Origin: Faecimorpha stercoravium
GTDB taxonomy: Bacteria > Bacillota > Clostridia > Lachnospirales > Bianqueaceae
Direction of reading: 5' to 3'
DNA: 64,000 bases
NCBI GenBank assembly: GCA_018712555.1
Contig: DVGT01000073.1
Location: 38,520 to 102,519 of the forward strand
The position numbers and the translations under genes are program-made. Below, piece after piece: positions 19,501 to 27,499 of this stretch. Below the pieces are notes generated by a model that was given only the letters and a program-made list of their open reading frames with translations, was not told where the DNA came from and did no database searches. Positions within the stretch are counted from its first letter, which is position 1. The number at the start of each line of letters is the position of its first letter.

Positions 19501-20641
19501 ATTCCGCCTTCGCATCATCCAGCTTCTGCTTAGCTTCCGCCAATTCCTGCTCGGCCTGGGCTTTCCCCGCTTCCCATTGACTGCGCCCTTCTTCATAAGA
19601 CTGCTGCGCCGCCTCTAAGGTCGCGCGTGTCTCATCCAGAATCGCCTGTTGTGAATCCAGTTCAGCTTCCCCATTCTGAAGATCTGCCTCATTCTGCTCG
19701 ATCTCCGCTTCGCCCTCATCCAGTTCCGCTTCACCATCCACAATCTCCGCCTCGCCGTCCGCCGCCTGCTGCTTGGCATCTTCTAACTGCTGTCTGGCGT
19801 CCGCAAGTTCCTGCCGTCCATCCTCCAGCTCCGCTTCGCCGTCCGCGATCTCCTGCTCGGCTTCTTCCACAGTCCGATCATATCGGTCTTTTGCCCGCGC
19901 CTCGCCAAAAATCTCCAATTCTTGCTGATGCGTCGCTTCCAGCACCGCATATTCTTCTGTATATGCCGTCGGCGTAATCATATCCTCATATACAAGGTAG
20001 ACTTCTGTATAGTATTCCGATTTGAAATTCTCTGCTGGCAGATAGATGATCTGCTCAATGGTACCTCCGCCGATATTGGTATTCCCCTTCTCCATATCAG
20101 ACAAGTACATGGCGCTCTCGAATACCCCTACCACCGTGTATTCCGTTCGTTCCAATGAGTCCTCCACATTGGAATCCGATGATGATCCATCTCCCATGAT
20201 CTCCAGCGTAGAACCCACCGATACACCACTGGCGGCATCCACCAGACATTCGTCCGGACTCTCCGGCATACGTCCTTCTGTCAGCCATAACTGGTTGATT
20301 TCCGCATTGCTGTCATACGCATAAAGCCTGGCCACGTTCTCTCCCTGTTCGGAATTGACCAGACTGTCCAGAAAATAAGAAGGAAAGACCTCTACGCCCT
20401 CGATCTCCTGCAATGCTTCGATGTCCGCCTCTTCAAATCCCCAGGTAGACAACAGCCGATAATGCATCAGATTCTGCTGATCCGCATAGGAGTCCGCGGA
20501 CCGCCACATATCCGGTCCGCTGGCTTTGACACCCGCAAAAAACCCCACGCCAATCATGACAATACATAATATAGAAAGAAAACGGTTCCGGGATTTACGA
20601 ATTCCTCGCAAACTGTCCTTCCATTTTGCCTTCATCACCAT
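16535..20641 (-). CDS. FtsX-type ABC transporter permease with giant extracellular coiled coil
   Basis: A 1368-residue permease. One membrane segment (about 20-38) is followed by a MacB-like outer domain, then a coiled coil of about 550 residues (about 252-807) made of Gln/Glu/Ala-rich repeats such as EAELDSGQ. Next come three membrane segments of a first FtsX module (about 835-960), a second outer domain, and a second three-segment module at the C-terminus. The start overlaps the ATPase stop; ATG at 20641 has the better-spaced GAGGAG, ATG at 20635 is the alternative. Such permeases transmit ATP-driven movement outward rather than carry sugars. The coil could reach through the wall; its partner is unknown. 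Confidence 0.85.
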   Translation of the reverse strand: MVMKAKWKDSLRGIRKSRNRFLSILCIVMIGVGFFAGVKASGPDMWRSADSYADQQNLMHYRLLSTWGFEEADIEALQEIEGVEVFPSYFLDSLVNSEQGENVARLYAYDSNAEINQLWLTEGRMPESPDECLVDAASGVSVGSTLEIMGDGSSSDSNVEDSLERTEYTVVGVFESAMYLSDMEKGNTNIGGGTIEQIIYLPAENFKSEYYTEVYLVYEDMITPTAYTEEYAVLEATHQQELEIFGEARAKDRYDRTVEEAEQEIADGEAELEDGRQELADARQQLEDAKQQAADGEAEIVDGEAELDEGEAEIEQNEADLQNGEAELDSQQAILDETRATLEAAQQSYEEGRSQWEAGKAQAEQELAEAKQKLDDAKAELDQALLELQSGEAQYEQALAAFQSQMEQAQAKLDAQSEQLAAGREQYEAGEAAYQQGLAVYQAALAQYEQSLASYEPSLAAYQEQEAQYGEQENIYQQNLTQYQNENERYEALAAEIESLRTEYDQALASYKEEAAQLEAERIELEALLAQVGEDDPAYLAAKAAYDAHEKQVQDAYTALTTQENELENKKKERETLRLWLEGEETALAETRTQLDQIKSDLETRRAELEQWNSALAQTQETLAQTEASLTANRETLDQTLSELEAGEALLEQAQAQLDMQRQEGENRLAAFAEQLASGREEYETGEAQYESGLAQYEQQKEAAEAELDAAEAELDAAWNQIVVGQDQLRAGEAQIAEARAQLESARAQIQEARAQIVEGRQELAEARIELEEGRLEIAENEQKVADAEAELAQGEQELADAKQELADLTEPEWYVNTRDDSPGYEEYGQNAERVNNIAKVFPVFFVLVAALVCLTTMTRMIEEERTQIGTMKALGYSNGSILSKYMFYALLATGIGVAVGLVVGYQLFPGVIMSAYGMLYRLPVQITPFLWGDAAIIMAVCLAAVALTVYLCCRGVLTPMPAQLMRPKAPKNGKRVMLERIGWLWKRLSFSHKVTVRNIFRYKKRMIMTIVGIMGCTALSLTGFGLQDSINEIVENQFDKIWKYEATIVVEDYEEEDLTQILSIMQDYDASASEMLSMQKTYTMSGPDGDMSGYLMVPESTEKLSEFIQLENRTSHEVFVLEENQVLVTEKLARNVGVSPGDMITIEIDDTNSVQVMVQGIVENYAEHYVYMLPETYQALFGEAPEYNMVLGKYEGLSEESQHEMAERINQNDHVMTIQMQQDIMESFNQMLAALDMVIVVLIVSAGLLAFVVLYNLSNINIAERVREIATLEVLGFNDKEVSQYVFRESIILTVLGTAFGLVLGRLLTAFVIQTAEIDMVMFGREVQIWSYLWAALLTLVFSFIVNLVMHRPLKKISMVESLKSVE

Positions 20642-21336
20642 TCAATCTCCTCTACCGGAAGCGGCTGATGATTTCTCACCACGCCTGTCACTTCCCCATT
20701 GCGCATATGAATCACACGATCTGCCATAGGCGTAATCGCCGTGTTATGCGTAACAATGATGACCGTCATCCCTTGCTCATGACAGGTATCCTGTAAAAGT
20801 TTTAGAATCATTTTTCCGGTATTATAATCCAAGGCGCCCGTAGGCTCATCGCACAGCAGAAGCTTGGGCTGTTTTGCCAGCGCTCTTGCGATCGCTACCC
20901 GCTGCTGTTCTCCTCCGGAAAGCTGTGCCGGGAAGTTATCGAGCCTCTCCCCCAGTCCTACCTCTTGCAGAATCTTAGCCGCCGGAATAAAATCCTTAGA
21001 AATCTGCGCTGCCAGTTCCACATTTTCACTAGCCGTCAGATTCGGAATCAGATTATAAAACTGAAACACAAAACCAATATCCTGACGCCGATACTGCATC
21101 AGCTGTTTGCGATTGTAATTCTGAATTTCCTTGCCATCTACCACAATACGCCCCTCATCGCAAGTATCCATGCCGCCTAAAATATTCAGAATCGTTGTCT
21201 TACCAGAACCACTGGGGCCTACAATGATCGCCAGTTCTCCCTTCTCGATCTCAAAGGACATGCCTCTAGCTGCTTCTATCGTGATGTCACCCATGATATA
21301 CCGTTTATACACCTTTTCCAGCGTCACAAAACTCAT
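20635..21336 (-). CDS. ABC transporter ATP-binding protein (LolD/MacB type)
   Basis: A 233-residue ATPase with Walker A GPSGSGKTT, signature LSGGEQQRVAIARAL, Walker B LLLCDEPTGALD and the switch histidine in IIVTHNTAI. The GALD ending of Walker B is typical of the group that pairs with FtsX/MacB permeases. It overlaps the permease gene by 7 bases, so both are made together. Its leader carries the two-hairpin element described at 21405-21490. Confidence 0.93.
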   Translation of the reverse strand: MSFVTLEKVYKRYIMGDITIEAARGMSFEIEKGELAIIVGPSGSGKTTILNILGGMDTCDEGRIVVDGKEIQNYNRKQLMQYRRQDIGFVFQFYNLIPNLTASENVELAAQISKDFIPAAKILQEVGLGERLDNFPAQLSGGEQQRVAIARALAKQPKLLLCDEPTGALDYNTGKMILKLLQDTCHEQGMTVIIVTHNTAITPMADRVIHMRNGEVTGVVRNHQPLPVEEIEW

Positions 21337-21404
21337 GGTTCCTCATCCCTTCTCTACAAATTGATTAGAAAATTCTTTATGCTGCACTATACTGCGCTCA
21401 CTTC

Positions 21405-21490
21405 GGAGATGAACTCCTATTGACGAACATCTCAAGGCATGGCTCAATCTCTGTGATGCAGAAAGTCTTCTCACCATATTCATTATATCA
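21405..21490 (-). promoter_or_regulatory. Extended -10 promoter and two-hairpin leader element of the ABC operon
   Basis: On the minus strand TGATATAAT (extended -10, TATAAT at 21482-21487) is followed by hairpin 1 (ATGGT at 21473-21477 with GCCAT at 21439-21443). Its large loop keeps CTTTCTGCAT and ACAGAGATTG. Hairpin 2 (GAGATG with CATCTC, 21406-21433) is followed by CTCCGAAG. The same layout with different but matching stem bases stands before dcd and dapF. No good -35 box is seen. Confidence 0.6.
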
Positions 21491-21545
21491 TGGATAATCG
21501 TGTGAATTGTGAACTTCCTGTGAAACTTTTTCCTATAGGAACTTT

Positions 21546-21592
21546 AAGCGGGGTCATCGCAGAATGATATTCTACGATGACCCCGACCGCTT
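21546..21592 (-). terminator. Hairpin terminator-like structure after the GH106-like gene
   Basis: GGGGTCATCGCAGAAT pairs with the complementary arm around 21570-21585, extended by AAGCGG/CCGCTT outside. It begins at the stop codon. A clear T-run is missing, so termination is likely but not certain. Confidence 0.55.
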
Positions 21593-24500
21593 ACTTTTCA
21601 AGATATAAAATTGGTGCGGAGAGAATCCCGGTACGCCTGAGCTGATATTCATAGCTCCACGCTTCTCCCTCAGACCTCCATGCCATAGGTCCAAACCAGG
21701 TTACTTTCTCATCACACAGGTGTACGGCCCCAAAACTATTGACCCTGTTTCCATAAGCCGTAATATCCACCGAATGCTCTCCCTCCAGTTGTCCCAACGA
21801 AATACGATATGGCGAGAAGGCCAGAATTCCCATGTCCTTTCCGTCCACGGAAACTCGGAGCAACGGATTTCGATACTTCGGAACCTGCAGGACACATTCC
21901 TTTCCATGTCCTGTGACCGACATATGGTAGGTCACATTGCCGCCATAGAAAGGCAACCCTTGTACGGTCCAGTCTCCAAAATACAGACTCCTGACCGGTT
22001 CTATGATCTGTGCATGCTCTCCTCTCACCGAAACGCCAAAGTCTCCCAGGATATAACACCATTCCACATTGGTTTCTACCTTATAAGGCATCTCTACCAC
22101 CAATGTGTTCGTCCCCCGGCGCACCTTTCCTAATGGCAGCGTCTTGATGTCTTCATCCACATAATATCCATCCGGCACAGTTCCCATCTGCTCTCCGTTC
22201 CAGGAGATCGCCATGTCCTCCGCCAGTTCGATCGCGAGATGCACATTGTCCACTTCTACCGCGCTGTCGATCGTATACCGCAGGCTCAATGTATGCTCTG
22301 CCGGCGCCTTCTTTCTCGTCCAGGGCTGCGCAAAGGCCTCTACCTTCAGCGGATATCCTAACCGCGTACGCAGAATGTTATCGATCCGAAGCACTTCCTC
22401 CTTCTCGGCCCATTCCTCGCCATCCAGGGAAGCCTCTGCCATATCCAGAAGCAGCACATTGGGCTCTGACAGGGTGACTGGCACGCTTTCGGCCGGCTTC
22501 TGCACGCGGATATAGGATTTCTCTTCCATGGGGCTCTTCATTTCCTTTCCTGTTTCACACGGTGTCAGACGCAGCAGCAGACTGTCATGATCCGCCATCT
22601 TCTGACGAACCACGGTCTCTCCCTGTCTATGCTCAACTGCAAGCGAAGCATGCGTTCCAGACAGCGTATCATAAAGTTCCACATGATAGCAGCCCGGTAT
22701 GCGGATGCTCAACGTATGCACATGGGGAATATCCAGATTCTCTGCCGGCAATCCCTGCGCAATGAAGAGCCATTTTCCTTCGTCCGCATTCCGCATCTGA
22801 TATACATACCGATCCGCACGGCTTCCATCTTCCATCCGAATATCCACGGTACGTACACCTTCCAATGCTTCCAGAAGTTCTGTCTGACTGAAGCGGATAT
22901 TCTGACAGTTCTGCGCCAACGCGGCGGCCTCCGCAGAAGGTACCGCATCCACCAGACGCGCTGGTTCTCCCATGAAGATCAATCGGCCGCCTGCCTTCTG
23001 GAAATCCACCAAACGCTCCAGTGTGCTACGCCGCAGTGTCACACATCCCGGCACCAGGATCGCGTCATATGCCATCTGACCAACATGGAATTTCTGATCC
23101 GCTGTCCCTCCATACAGTTCTGGCAGCAGGGATTCTGCGATGAAATCAAAATCCAACTGTCCAAACAAAAGCCATTGGATGGTTTCCTCAAACTGCTCTT
23201 CCAGCTGTGCCTGCGCGGCCGCCGTCTGTTCCTGGGGACCCCAGCAGAGCCACATGCTTTCAATCGGGTGAATCACACCGATGCGCACATCTGGCTTTCC
23301 GTCTGTCAGCGCCGTATTCACCCGCGCAAAATGATCTTCGATGTAGGAATACTGCTGATACCAGGGAGACTGATAGAAAATGGAAGCCGGATAATCTCGC
23401 TTGGCTTCTCCCGCCATACTGGCCCAGGACAGGTGATGTACGCGCAGCGTCACGCCCAGCGCAGCCTGCCAATCGCCCTGCAGCTTATGTCCTCTGAAAT
23501 CATAATCCCAGTTGGTCACGCCATACAGTTCACTGGTCATACCGCCCCGGCCATACTGATGCACCGCGCTCTGCGCCTGTTTCGCCGTGGAATACTCCCG
23601 CTTATCACACAGCATGTCAATACCGGGCTGCTGAAAGCTTCGATAGGAACGCATCGCTTCGCCCAGCGCCTTCGTCTGAGACGCCAGTGTCGCCTCTGCC
23701 ATCATGTGCCCGGTCAGCATCAAACCATGTTTCTCACACCAGTCTCCCAGACTGTCCGCAAAAGCCTCGGTAAAACGCTGCGCCACATGATCGTGAAAAC
23801 GATACCTGGCTATGGACACACGGCCTTCCGGCAGCTCCCAGAAAATCTCTGGCAGGCTGTCCCAGAAGTCCGCCCCATACTGCGCCTGATACGTTGCCGG
23901 AAAATCATCCGTATACGGCAGGATACAGCATTTCTCCTCTTCCGCAAACCCCAGCGTCGTCTTATGCGCGAACTGCGGTTCATCCGTGAAGATCGCGGGC
24001 ACGGTTTTCCCAAATTCCTCTCCGACCGCCTCGTAATATTTCTCATGTGTTTCTTCGATAAATCGCGCCACCGCCTTCGGATTCAGCGTGTCCAGATAGG
24101 CCTGATCGTTGAACCAACCACTGTCTGGTGCGATCTCTTCGTACACATGCCATACGTGTCCTCCCTCCTTCGGCGCCTCATCCTCCGCCAAACGCCGATA
24201 GGAAACCATCACGCCCTCTTTCAGCACAACCTCGTAGCTGGCCATCCAGGTACCATTCCCCTGCTGGGCCAGGTGTCCCATGCTGGAGCCATGTGTCTGA
24301 TGGCTGGGCGGCATGTCTTCCTGTTTCCAGGGAGAAAATACTAGATACCGGGCCCGATACGCCGGGTCCTTCGTCACAAGGCCGCCTGCCGCGCCGGAGG
24401 GCCAGCGATCCTCATCATACAGCCAGGCAAACATCTTTTCTTCCTTGGCCTTATTCACACAGTCCTTCACGATCTGGAGATACTCCGGGCTCATGTACGG

Positions 24501-24674
24501 TGTGTCCAGCCCGGTTCGGCAGTGCATATGAAAACCACCCAGTCCCATCTCCTTAAAATACTCAATCTGCTTTGTCATCCTCGCAGAATCCAGTTTACAG
24601 TTCCACGCCCAGAAAGGAGCGCCTCGGAAACGGCTGTCCGGACACGCAAATTGCTGATCAAATTCCTGTTTCAT
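21591..24674 (-). CDS. Large glycoside hydrolase, GH106-like (putative alpha-L-rhamnosidase)
   Basis: A 1027-residue cytoplasmic enzyme without signal peptide. The N-terminal part (FRGAPFWAWNCKLD, MGLGGFHMHCRTGLDTPYMS, WLYDEDRWPSGAAGG) resembles the barrel of GH106-type rhamnosidases and related glycosyl hydrolases with a family-2-like sugar-binding C-terminus. Later come FTDEPQF and GHMMAEATL, likely around the active site, and beta-sandwich domains after about 770. Start: ATG at 24674 with AAAGGAG six bases ahead; upstream in-frame ATGs overlap the esterase gene. It is 11 bp after the esterase, so they are co-expressed. Substrate specificity is not proven. Confidence 0.75.
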   Translation of the reverse strand: MKQEFDQQFACPDSRFRGAPFWAWNCKLDSARMTKQIEYFKEMGLGGFHMHCRTGLDTPYMSPEYLQIVKDCVNKAKEEKMFAWLYDEDRWPSGAAGGLVTKDPAYRARYLVFSPWKQEDMPPSHQTHGSSMGHLAQQGNGTWMASYEVVLKEGVMVSYRRLAEDEAPKEGGHVWHVYEEIAPDSGWFNDQAYLDTLNPKAVARFIEETHEKYYEAVGEEFGKTVPAIFTDEPQFAHKTTLGFAEEEKCCILPYTDDFPATYQAQYGADFWDSLPEIFWELPEGRVSIARYRFHDHVAQRFTEAFADSLGDWCEKHGLMLTGHMMAEATLASQTKALGEAMRSYRSFQQPGIDMLCDKREYSTAKQAQSAVHQYGRGGMTSELYGVTNWDYDFRGHKLQGDWQAALGVTLRVHHLSWASMAGEAKRDYPASIFYQSPWYQQYSYIEDHFARVNTALTDGKPDVRIGVIHPIESMWLCWGPQEQTAAAQAQLEEQFEETIQWLLFGQLDFDFIAESLLPELYGGTADQKFHVGQMAYDAILVPGCVTLRRSTLERLVDFQKAGGRLIFMGEPARLVDAVPSAEAAALAQNCQNIRFSQTELLEALEGVRTVDIRMEDGSRADRYVYQMRNADEGKWLFIAQGLPAENLDIPHVHTLSIRIPGCYHVELYDTLSGTHASLAVEHRQGETVVRQKMADHDSLLLRLTPCETGKEMKSPMEEKSYIRVQKPAESVPVTLSEPNVLLLDMAEASLDGEEWAEKEEVLRIDNILRTRLGYPLKVEAFAQPWTRKKAPAEHTLSLRYTIDSAVEVDNVHLAIELAEDMAISWNGEQMGTVPDGYYVDEDIKTLPLGKVRRGTNTLVVEMPYKVETNVEWCYILGDFGVSVRGEHAQIIEPVRSLYFGDWTVQGLPFYGGNVTYHMSVTGHGKECVLQVPKYRNPLLRVSVDGKDMGILAFSPYRISLGQLEGEHSVDITAYGNRVNSFGAVHLCDEKVTWFGPMAWRSEGEAWSYEYQLRRTGILSAPILYLEK

Positions 24675-24685
24675 CTTTTTCTCCT

Positions 24686-25678
24686 TTATTGCCATTGTTC
24701 TTTCCAAAATGCCAGGGCTTCCTCAATCCACCCTTCCACATCGCTGCCGCGACCTTCCCCAATGCCATGGCCGCCCGTTGCTCCCAGCTTCATGCGGCAG
24801 GGAATCCCTTGGGCGCAGATCGCCTCCTGCAGGCATTCGCTGTGCCACGGAAGCACTCCCGGGTCGTCCTTACAATGTACGCTGAAGGTCGGAGGATATC
24901 CTTTCCACACATGGTTCTGCACCGAATATTCCCGCAGTGCCTTCTCCACATCGTCCCCGACGATCGTTTGGATGAATCCACCACCCCGTTTTACGATCAG
25001 ATCCATGTCGATGACAGGATATACCGGAAAGATGGCGGCAGGCTTGGGCAATCCATAGGCGGCATATCCTACATTGTCGGCCCCCCATTCCGCCACCAGA
25101 TGACCGCCCGCCGAAAAGCCGGCCACCGCATAGTTTTCCTTCGCCACGCCGAAGGAATCCGCTTTTTCCAGGATAAAACGGAGCGCCTGTGCCAGATCCT
25201 CCATGGGTGCAGGCAGCAGCGCTGGACCTCCCACTCGATAGCTGATCACAAACGCGTCATATCCCAGCTGATTGATTCTGCGCGCTACTGGAAACGCCTC
25301 AACCAATGAGCAGACCGACGTGTATCCTCCGCCCGCACAGATCGCTACAAAAGGCTTCTTTTCTTCCGTCTTCTCATCCGCCGGCAGCCAAAACAACTTG
25401 GTGATCTGCTTCTTCGGAACACGCTGTTTCTCTTCTTCACTCCAGAAATCCCAGACCACCGGAACCCCTTGCCGAATCTTATCCAGCAGATGATTGACCC
25501 CATCGCACATGGAGTCGATATTCCGATTGGGATCTTTCTTTTTCAGATCCTGCAGCGTGGTCTCGTCCTGCAGACGCTGCCCCGGCGGATCCGTACTGAT
25601 CCAGTAATCCGCAATATCCTGGCACTCTTTCAGCCGGAATAATTCGCCCATCGGCGTATGCGTCGTAAAACGTTCCAT
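24686..25678 (-). CDS. Alpha/beta-hydrolase, probable carbohydrate esterase
   Basis: A 330-residue cytoplasmic hydrolase. The oxyanion motif AICAGGGYTSVC, nucleophile elbow VAGFSAGGHL and C-terminal catalytic histidine in TGGHGIGEG show a lipase/esterase fold of the acetyl- or feruloyl-esterase type. It precedes the GH106-like gene in a two-gene operon, which suggests that it strips acyl groups from the same oligosaccharide. The ATG follows AAGGGGG. A palindrome lies upstream of the promoter region. The exact ester bond cut is unknown. Confidence 0.78.
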   Translation of the reverse strand: MERFTTHTPMGELFRLKECQDIADYWISTDPPGQRLQDETTLQDLKKKDPNRNIDSMCDGVNHLLDKIRQGVPVVWDFWSEEEKQRVPKKQITKLFWLPADEKTEEKKPFVAICAGGGYTSVCSLVEAFPVARRINQLGYDAFVISYRVGGPALLPAPMEDLAQALRFILEKADSFGVAKENYAVAGFSAGGHLVAEWGADNVGYAAYGLPKPAAIFPVYPVIDMDLIVKRGGGFIQTIVGDDVEKALREYSVQNHVWKGYPPTFSVHCKDDPGVLPWHSECLQEAICAQGIPCRMKLGATGGHGIGEGRGSDVEGWIEEALAFWKEQWQ

Positions 25679-25737
25679 ATCTATAACCCCCTTGTTTACT
25701 TTTTTTCAGCATATCACACTTTCCCGAAAAAGAAAAT

Positions 25738-25755
25738 GGAGAAAACATTTTCTCC
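25738..25755 (-). promoter_or_regulatory. Palindromic operator candidate upstream of the esterase operon
   Basis: GGAGAAAACATTTTCTCC is an 18-bp near-perfect palindrome (GGAGAAAA with TTTTCTCC). It lies about 60 bp before the esterase ATG, just upstream of a possible -35 (TTTTCT), with TATGCT as a likely -10. The position fits an activator or repressor site; the regulator is unknown. Confidence 0.45.
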
Positions 25756-25777
25756 CCTGTATAGAAGAAGCCGATTG

Positions 25778-25950
25778 TGATATAATAGGCGTGGCTTGAC
25801 AGCTTTCTGACATTACAGGGGATTGCGCCACGCCACGAGCTTGCCGCCAATGGGCGGCAAGCTCCGACGGAGTTCTCGTTGGGCCATATTCGGCGTGGCT
25901 TGACAGCTTTCTGATACTGCAGGAACTGCGGCAAGCTCCGAAAGTCGCTA
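25778..25950 (+). promoter_or_regulatory. Extended -10 promoter and two-hairpin leader element of dcd
   Basis: TGATATAAT (TATAAT at 25781-25786) is followed by hairpin 1 (GGCGTGGC 25788-25795 with GCCACGCC 25827-25834) and hairpin 2 (GAGCTTGCCGCC 25837-25848 with GGCGGCAAGCTC 25853-25864, both perfect), then CTCCGACG. A second copy starts at 25892 with the same GGCGTGGC but jumps from the loop of hairpin 1 to the last arm of hairpin 2 (GGCAAGCTCCGAAAG). The leader ends about 25 bases before dcd. Confidence 0.65.
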
Positions 25951-25974
25951 CATTTACATTGAGGAGGTTTTTCC

Positions 25975-26508
25975 ATGATTTTATCGGACGGAACGATTCG
26001 TCAATACCTGAAAGACGGCATCATCGGCATTGATCCTTTAACCCCAGAACAGATCCAACCTGCCAGCGTCGATATTCGCTTAGGCGATACATATTCTATT
26101 GTGGAAGATTCCAGCAATAGCATCATTCACCTGGGTTCTCCGGTTCCCTATCGCACTCTCAAAGCATCTACCTATCTGCTTCTTCCAGGACAATTCGTCT
26201 TAGCCACCACGATGGAGTACTTCCGTCTTCCGGATCATATGACGGCATTTGTAGAAGGACGCAGTTCGATTGGACGCTTAGGGCTTTTCATCCAAAATGC
26301 AGGATGGGTGGATCCCGGCTTTGAGGGAGAAATCACGCTGGAACTCTTTAACGCCAGCCGCTGCGCGATCGAGCTTTGCGCGGGCCGCCGAATTGGACAG
26401 CTTGTCTTTGCACAGCTGGATAAAAACGCAGAAAATCCTTATCGCGGCAAATATCAGGGGCAGCGCGGTGCCACTGGATCCCGCGTGTTTTTGGACACAG
26501 AAAAATAA
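25975..26508 (+). CDS. dcd: dCTP deaminase
   Basis: A 177-residue trimeric-type enzyme converting dCTP to dUTP for thymidylate synthesis. The core motif EGRSSIGRLGLFIQNAGWVDPGFEG contains the catalytic serine/arginine/glutamate region of Dcd and dUTPase folds. The N-terminus ILSDGTIRQYLKDG is typical. It may be the bifunctional form that also releases pyrophosphate, as in many Firmicutes, but I cannot decide this from the sequence. The ATG follows TTGAGGAGG. It is transcribed from a promoter with the two-hairpin leader. Confidence 0.93.
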   Translation: MILSDGTIRQYLKDGIIGIDPLTPEQIQPASVDIRLGDTYSIVEDSSNSIIHLGSPVPYRTLKASTYLLLPGQFVLATTMEYFRLPDHMTAFVEGRSSIGRLGLFIQNAGWVDPGFEGEITLELFNASRCAIELCAGRRIGQLVFAQLDKNAENPYRGKYQGQRGATGSRVFLDTEK

Positions 26509-26524
26509 TAAGAAATCTTCCTGT

Positions 26525-26702
26525 TTTCCCATTACTTTCCGAGTCAATTGTTACAGTGTTCACATTTAAGGGCGGAAACAATGGGAAAAGGGGCGGCGGT
26601 ACCGTAAGGCATGCCTGTTTCGCCGCGGCACGGCGGTGTCTAAACATATGTTATTCCTGCGCTGATGCAGATTTCCCATTACTTTCCGAGTCAATTGTTA
26701 CA
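26525..26702. repeat. 31-bp direct repeat pair and repeat-derived spacer
   Basis: An identical 31-bp sequence occurs at 26525-26555 and 26672-26702 (begins TTTCCCATTACTTTCC, ends AATTGTTACA). The second copy continues into CGGACTAATGAGAAA, which matches the sub-units inside the mobile elements at 38436-38687 and 46398-46748. The 26509-26749 gap holds only this material and a GC-rich stretch; it has no gene. Confidence 0.75.
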
Positions 26703-26749
26703 TCGGGCCTCGGACTAATGAGAAAGGGGAAGGATCTTCGTTTGATTTC

Positions 26750-27396
26750 TTACCGAGCAGATGGAACGACTTCTTCCTCCCACAGCGCCTCTTCATAGAC
26801 GACCACCGTCTCCCCTGATTCCTGTCCCAAGATTTCCTGCTGCACGATGACACGTGACGACTCCTGCCCATCAATGACTTCGTTTTTAATGACCGCCGTA
26901 TACACATATTCCCTATGAATCCTCATCATGGGGTTCCAGCCATTCATATCGCTTTGCAATTCCTGTACGCGCTCCAAATCGGTTCCATCTTCATTCATGG
27001 CATAAAGCACGGATCGCATCTTATCCTGTTTCGTAAAATATATCTTCTGATTATAGCAACAGATTCCCAATTGCTCATCCAGATACGCATTGCAGTCTGC
27101 GGTGTCATGCGAACACTCCGGACGTCCACATAATTTATCGACTACACCGGTTTCTTTATCATAAAAATATATGAAATGAGACTGTTCCGGCTTGAAATAA
27201 TATGCGTTCTCAGACTCACAGGCAATTTTGAATCGCGCATATGCGTTCTGCATGTCATAGGATGACAGATATGTTTCCGTCTGGAACTTCTCGTCTAAAA
27301 GGTAATTGCCCCCCCAGACGCGGACTCCGTACTTGTACACGCCACACATCCGATTGTTGCACAGACTATAATAATTATGCTTACAAGTTTTTTCAT
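26750..27396 (-). pseudogene. Lipoprotein remnant: poly-G frameshift and missing C-terminal half
   Basis: The ATG at 27396 (after GAGGGG) starts a lipoprotein signal, MKKLVSIIIIVCATIGC followed by VAC. This frame closes soon after a run of seven G (around 27309-27315). The main frame begins in another register and runs to 26750. One extra G would join them. The downstream part has the LCGRPECSHDTADCNA motif shared with the intact 387-residue lipoprotein at 59963-61126 (LCPKPNCDHRDLESCGA). Compared with that protein about half the length is missing at the C-terminus, where repeat DNA begins. It is either a decayed gene or a slippage-controlled one with an additional truncation. Confidence 0.75.
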
Positions 27397-27455
27397 AGTC
27401 GCCCCTCTACCAATCTTATACAATATCAAATATAAAAAATAAGGGCAAAGAATAG

Positions 27456-27487
27456 CAAAAGCCTCCGCACAACCTGTACGGAGGCTT
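27456..27487 (-). terminator. Rho-independent terminator of guaB
   Basis: AGCCTCCGTAC pairs with GTGCGGAGGCT (one G-T pair) and is followed on the minus strand by TTTTGC, directly after the guaB stop. Confidence 0.8.
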
Positions 27488-27499
27488 ATATATCCACTA

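Noticed and set aside
22587..24344. 585-codon open frame on the plus strand
   Set aside because: It is entirely antisense to the GH106-like gene, has no ribosome site or family motifs, and is rich in His/Arg/Leu as expected for a mirror of codon bias.
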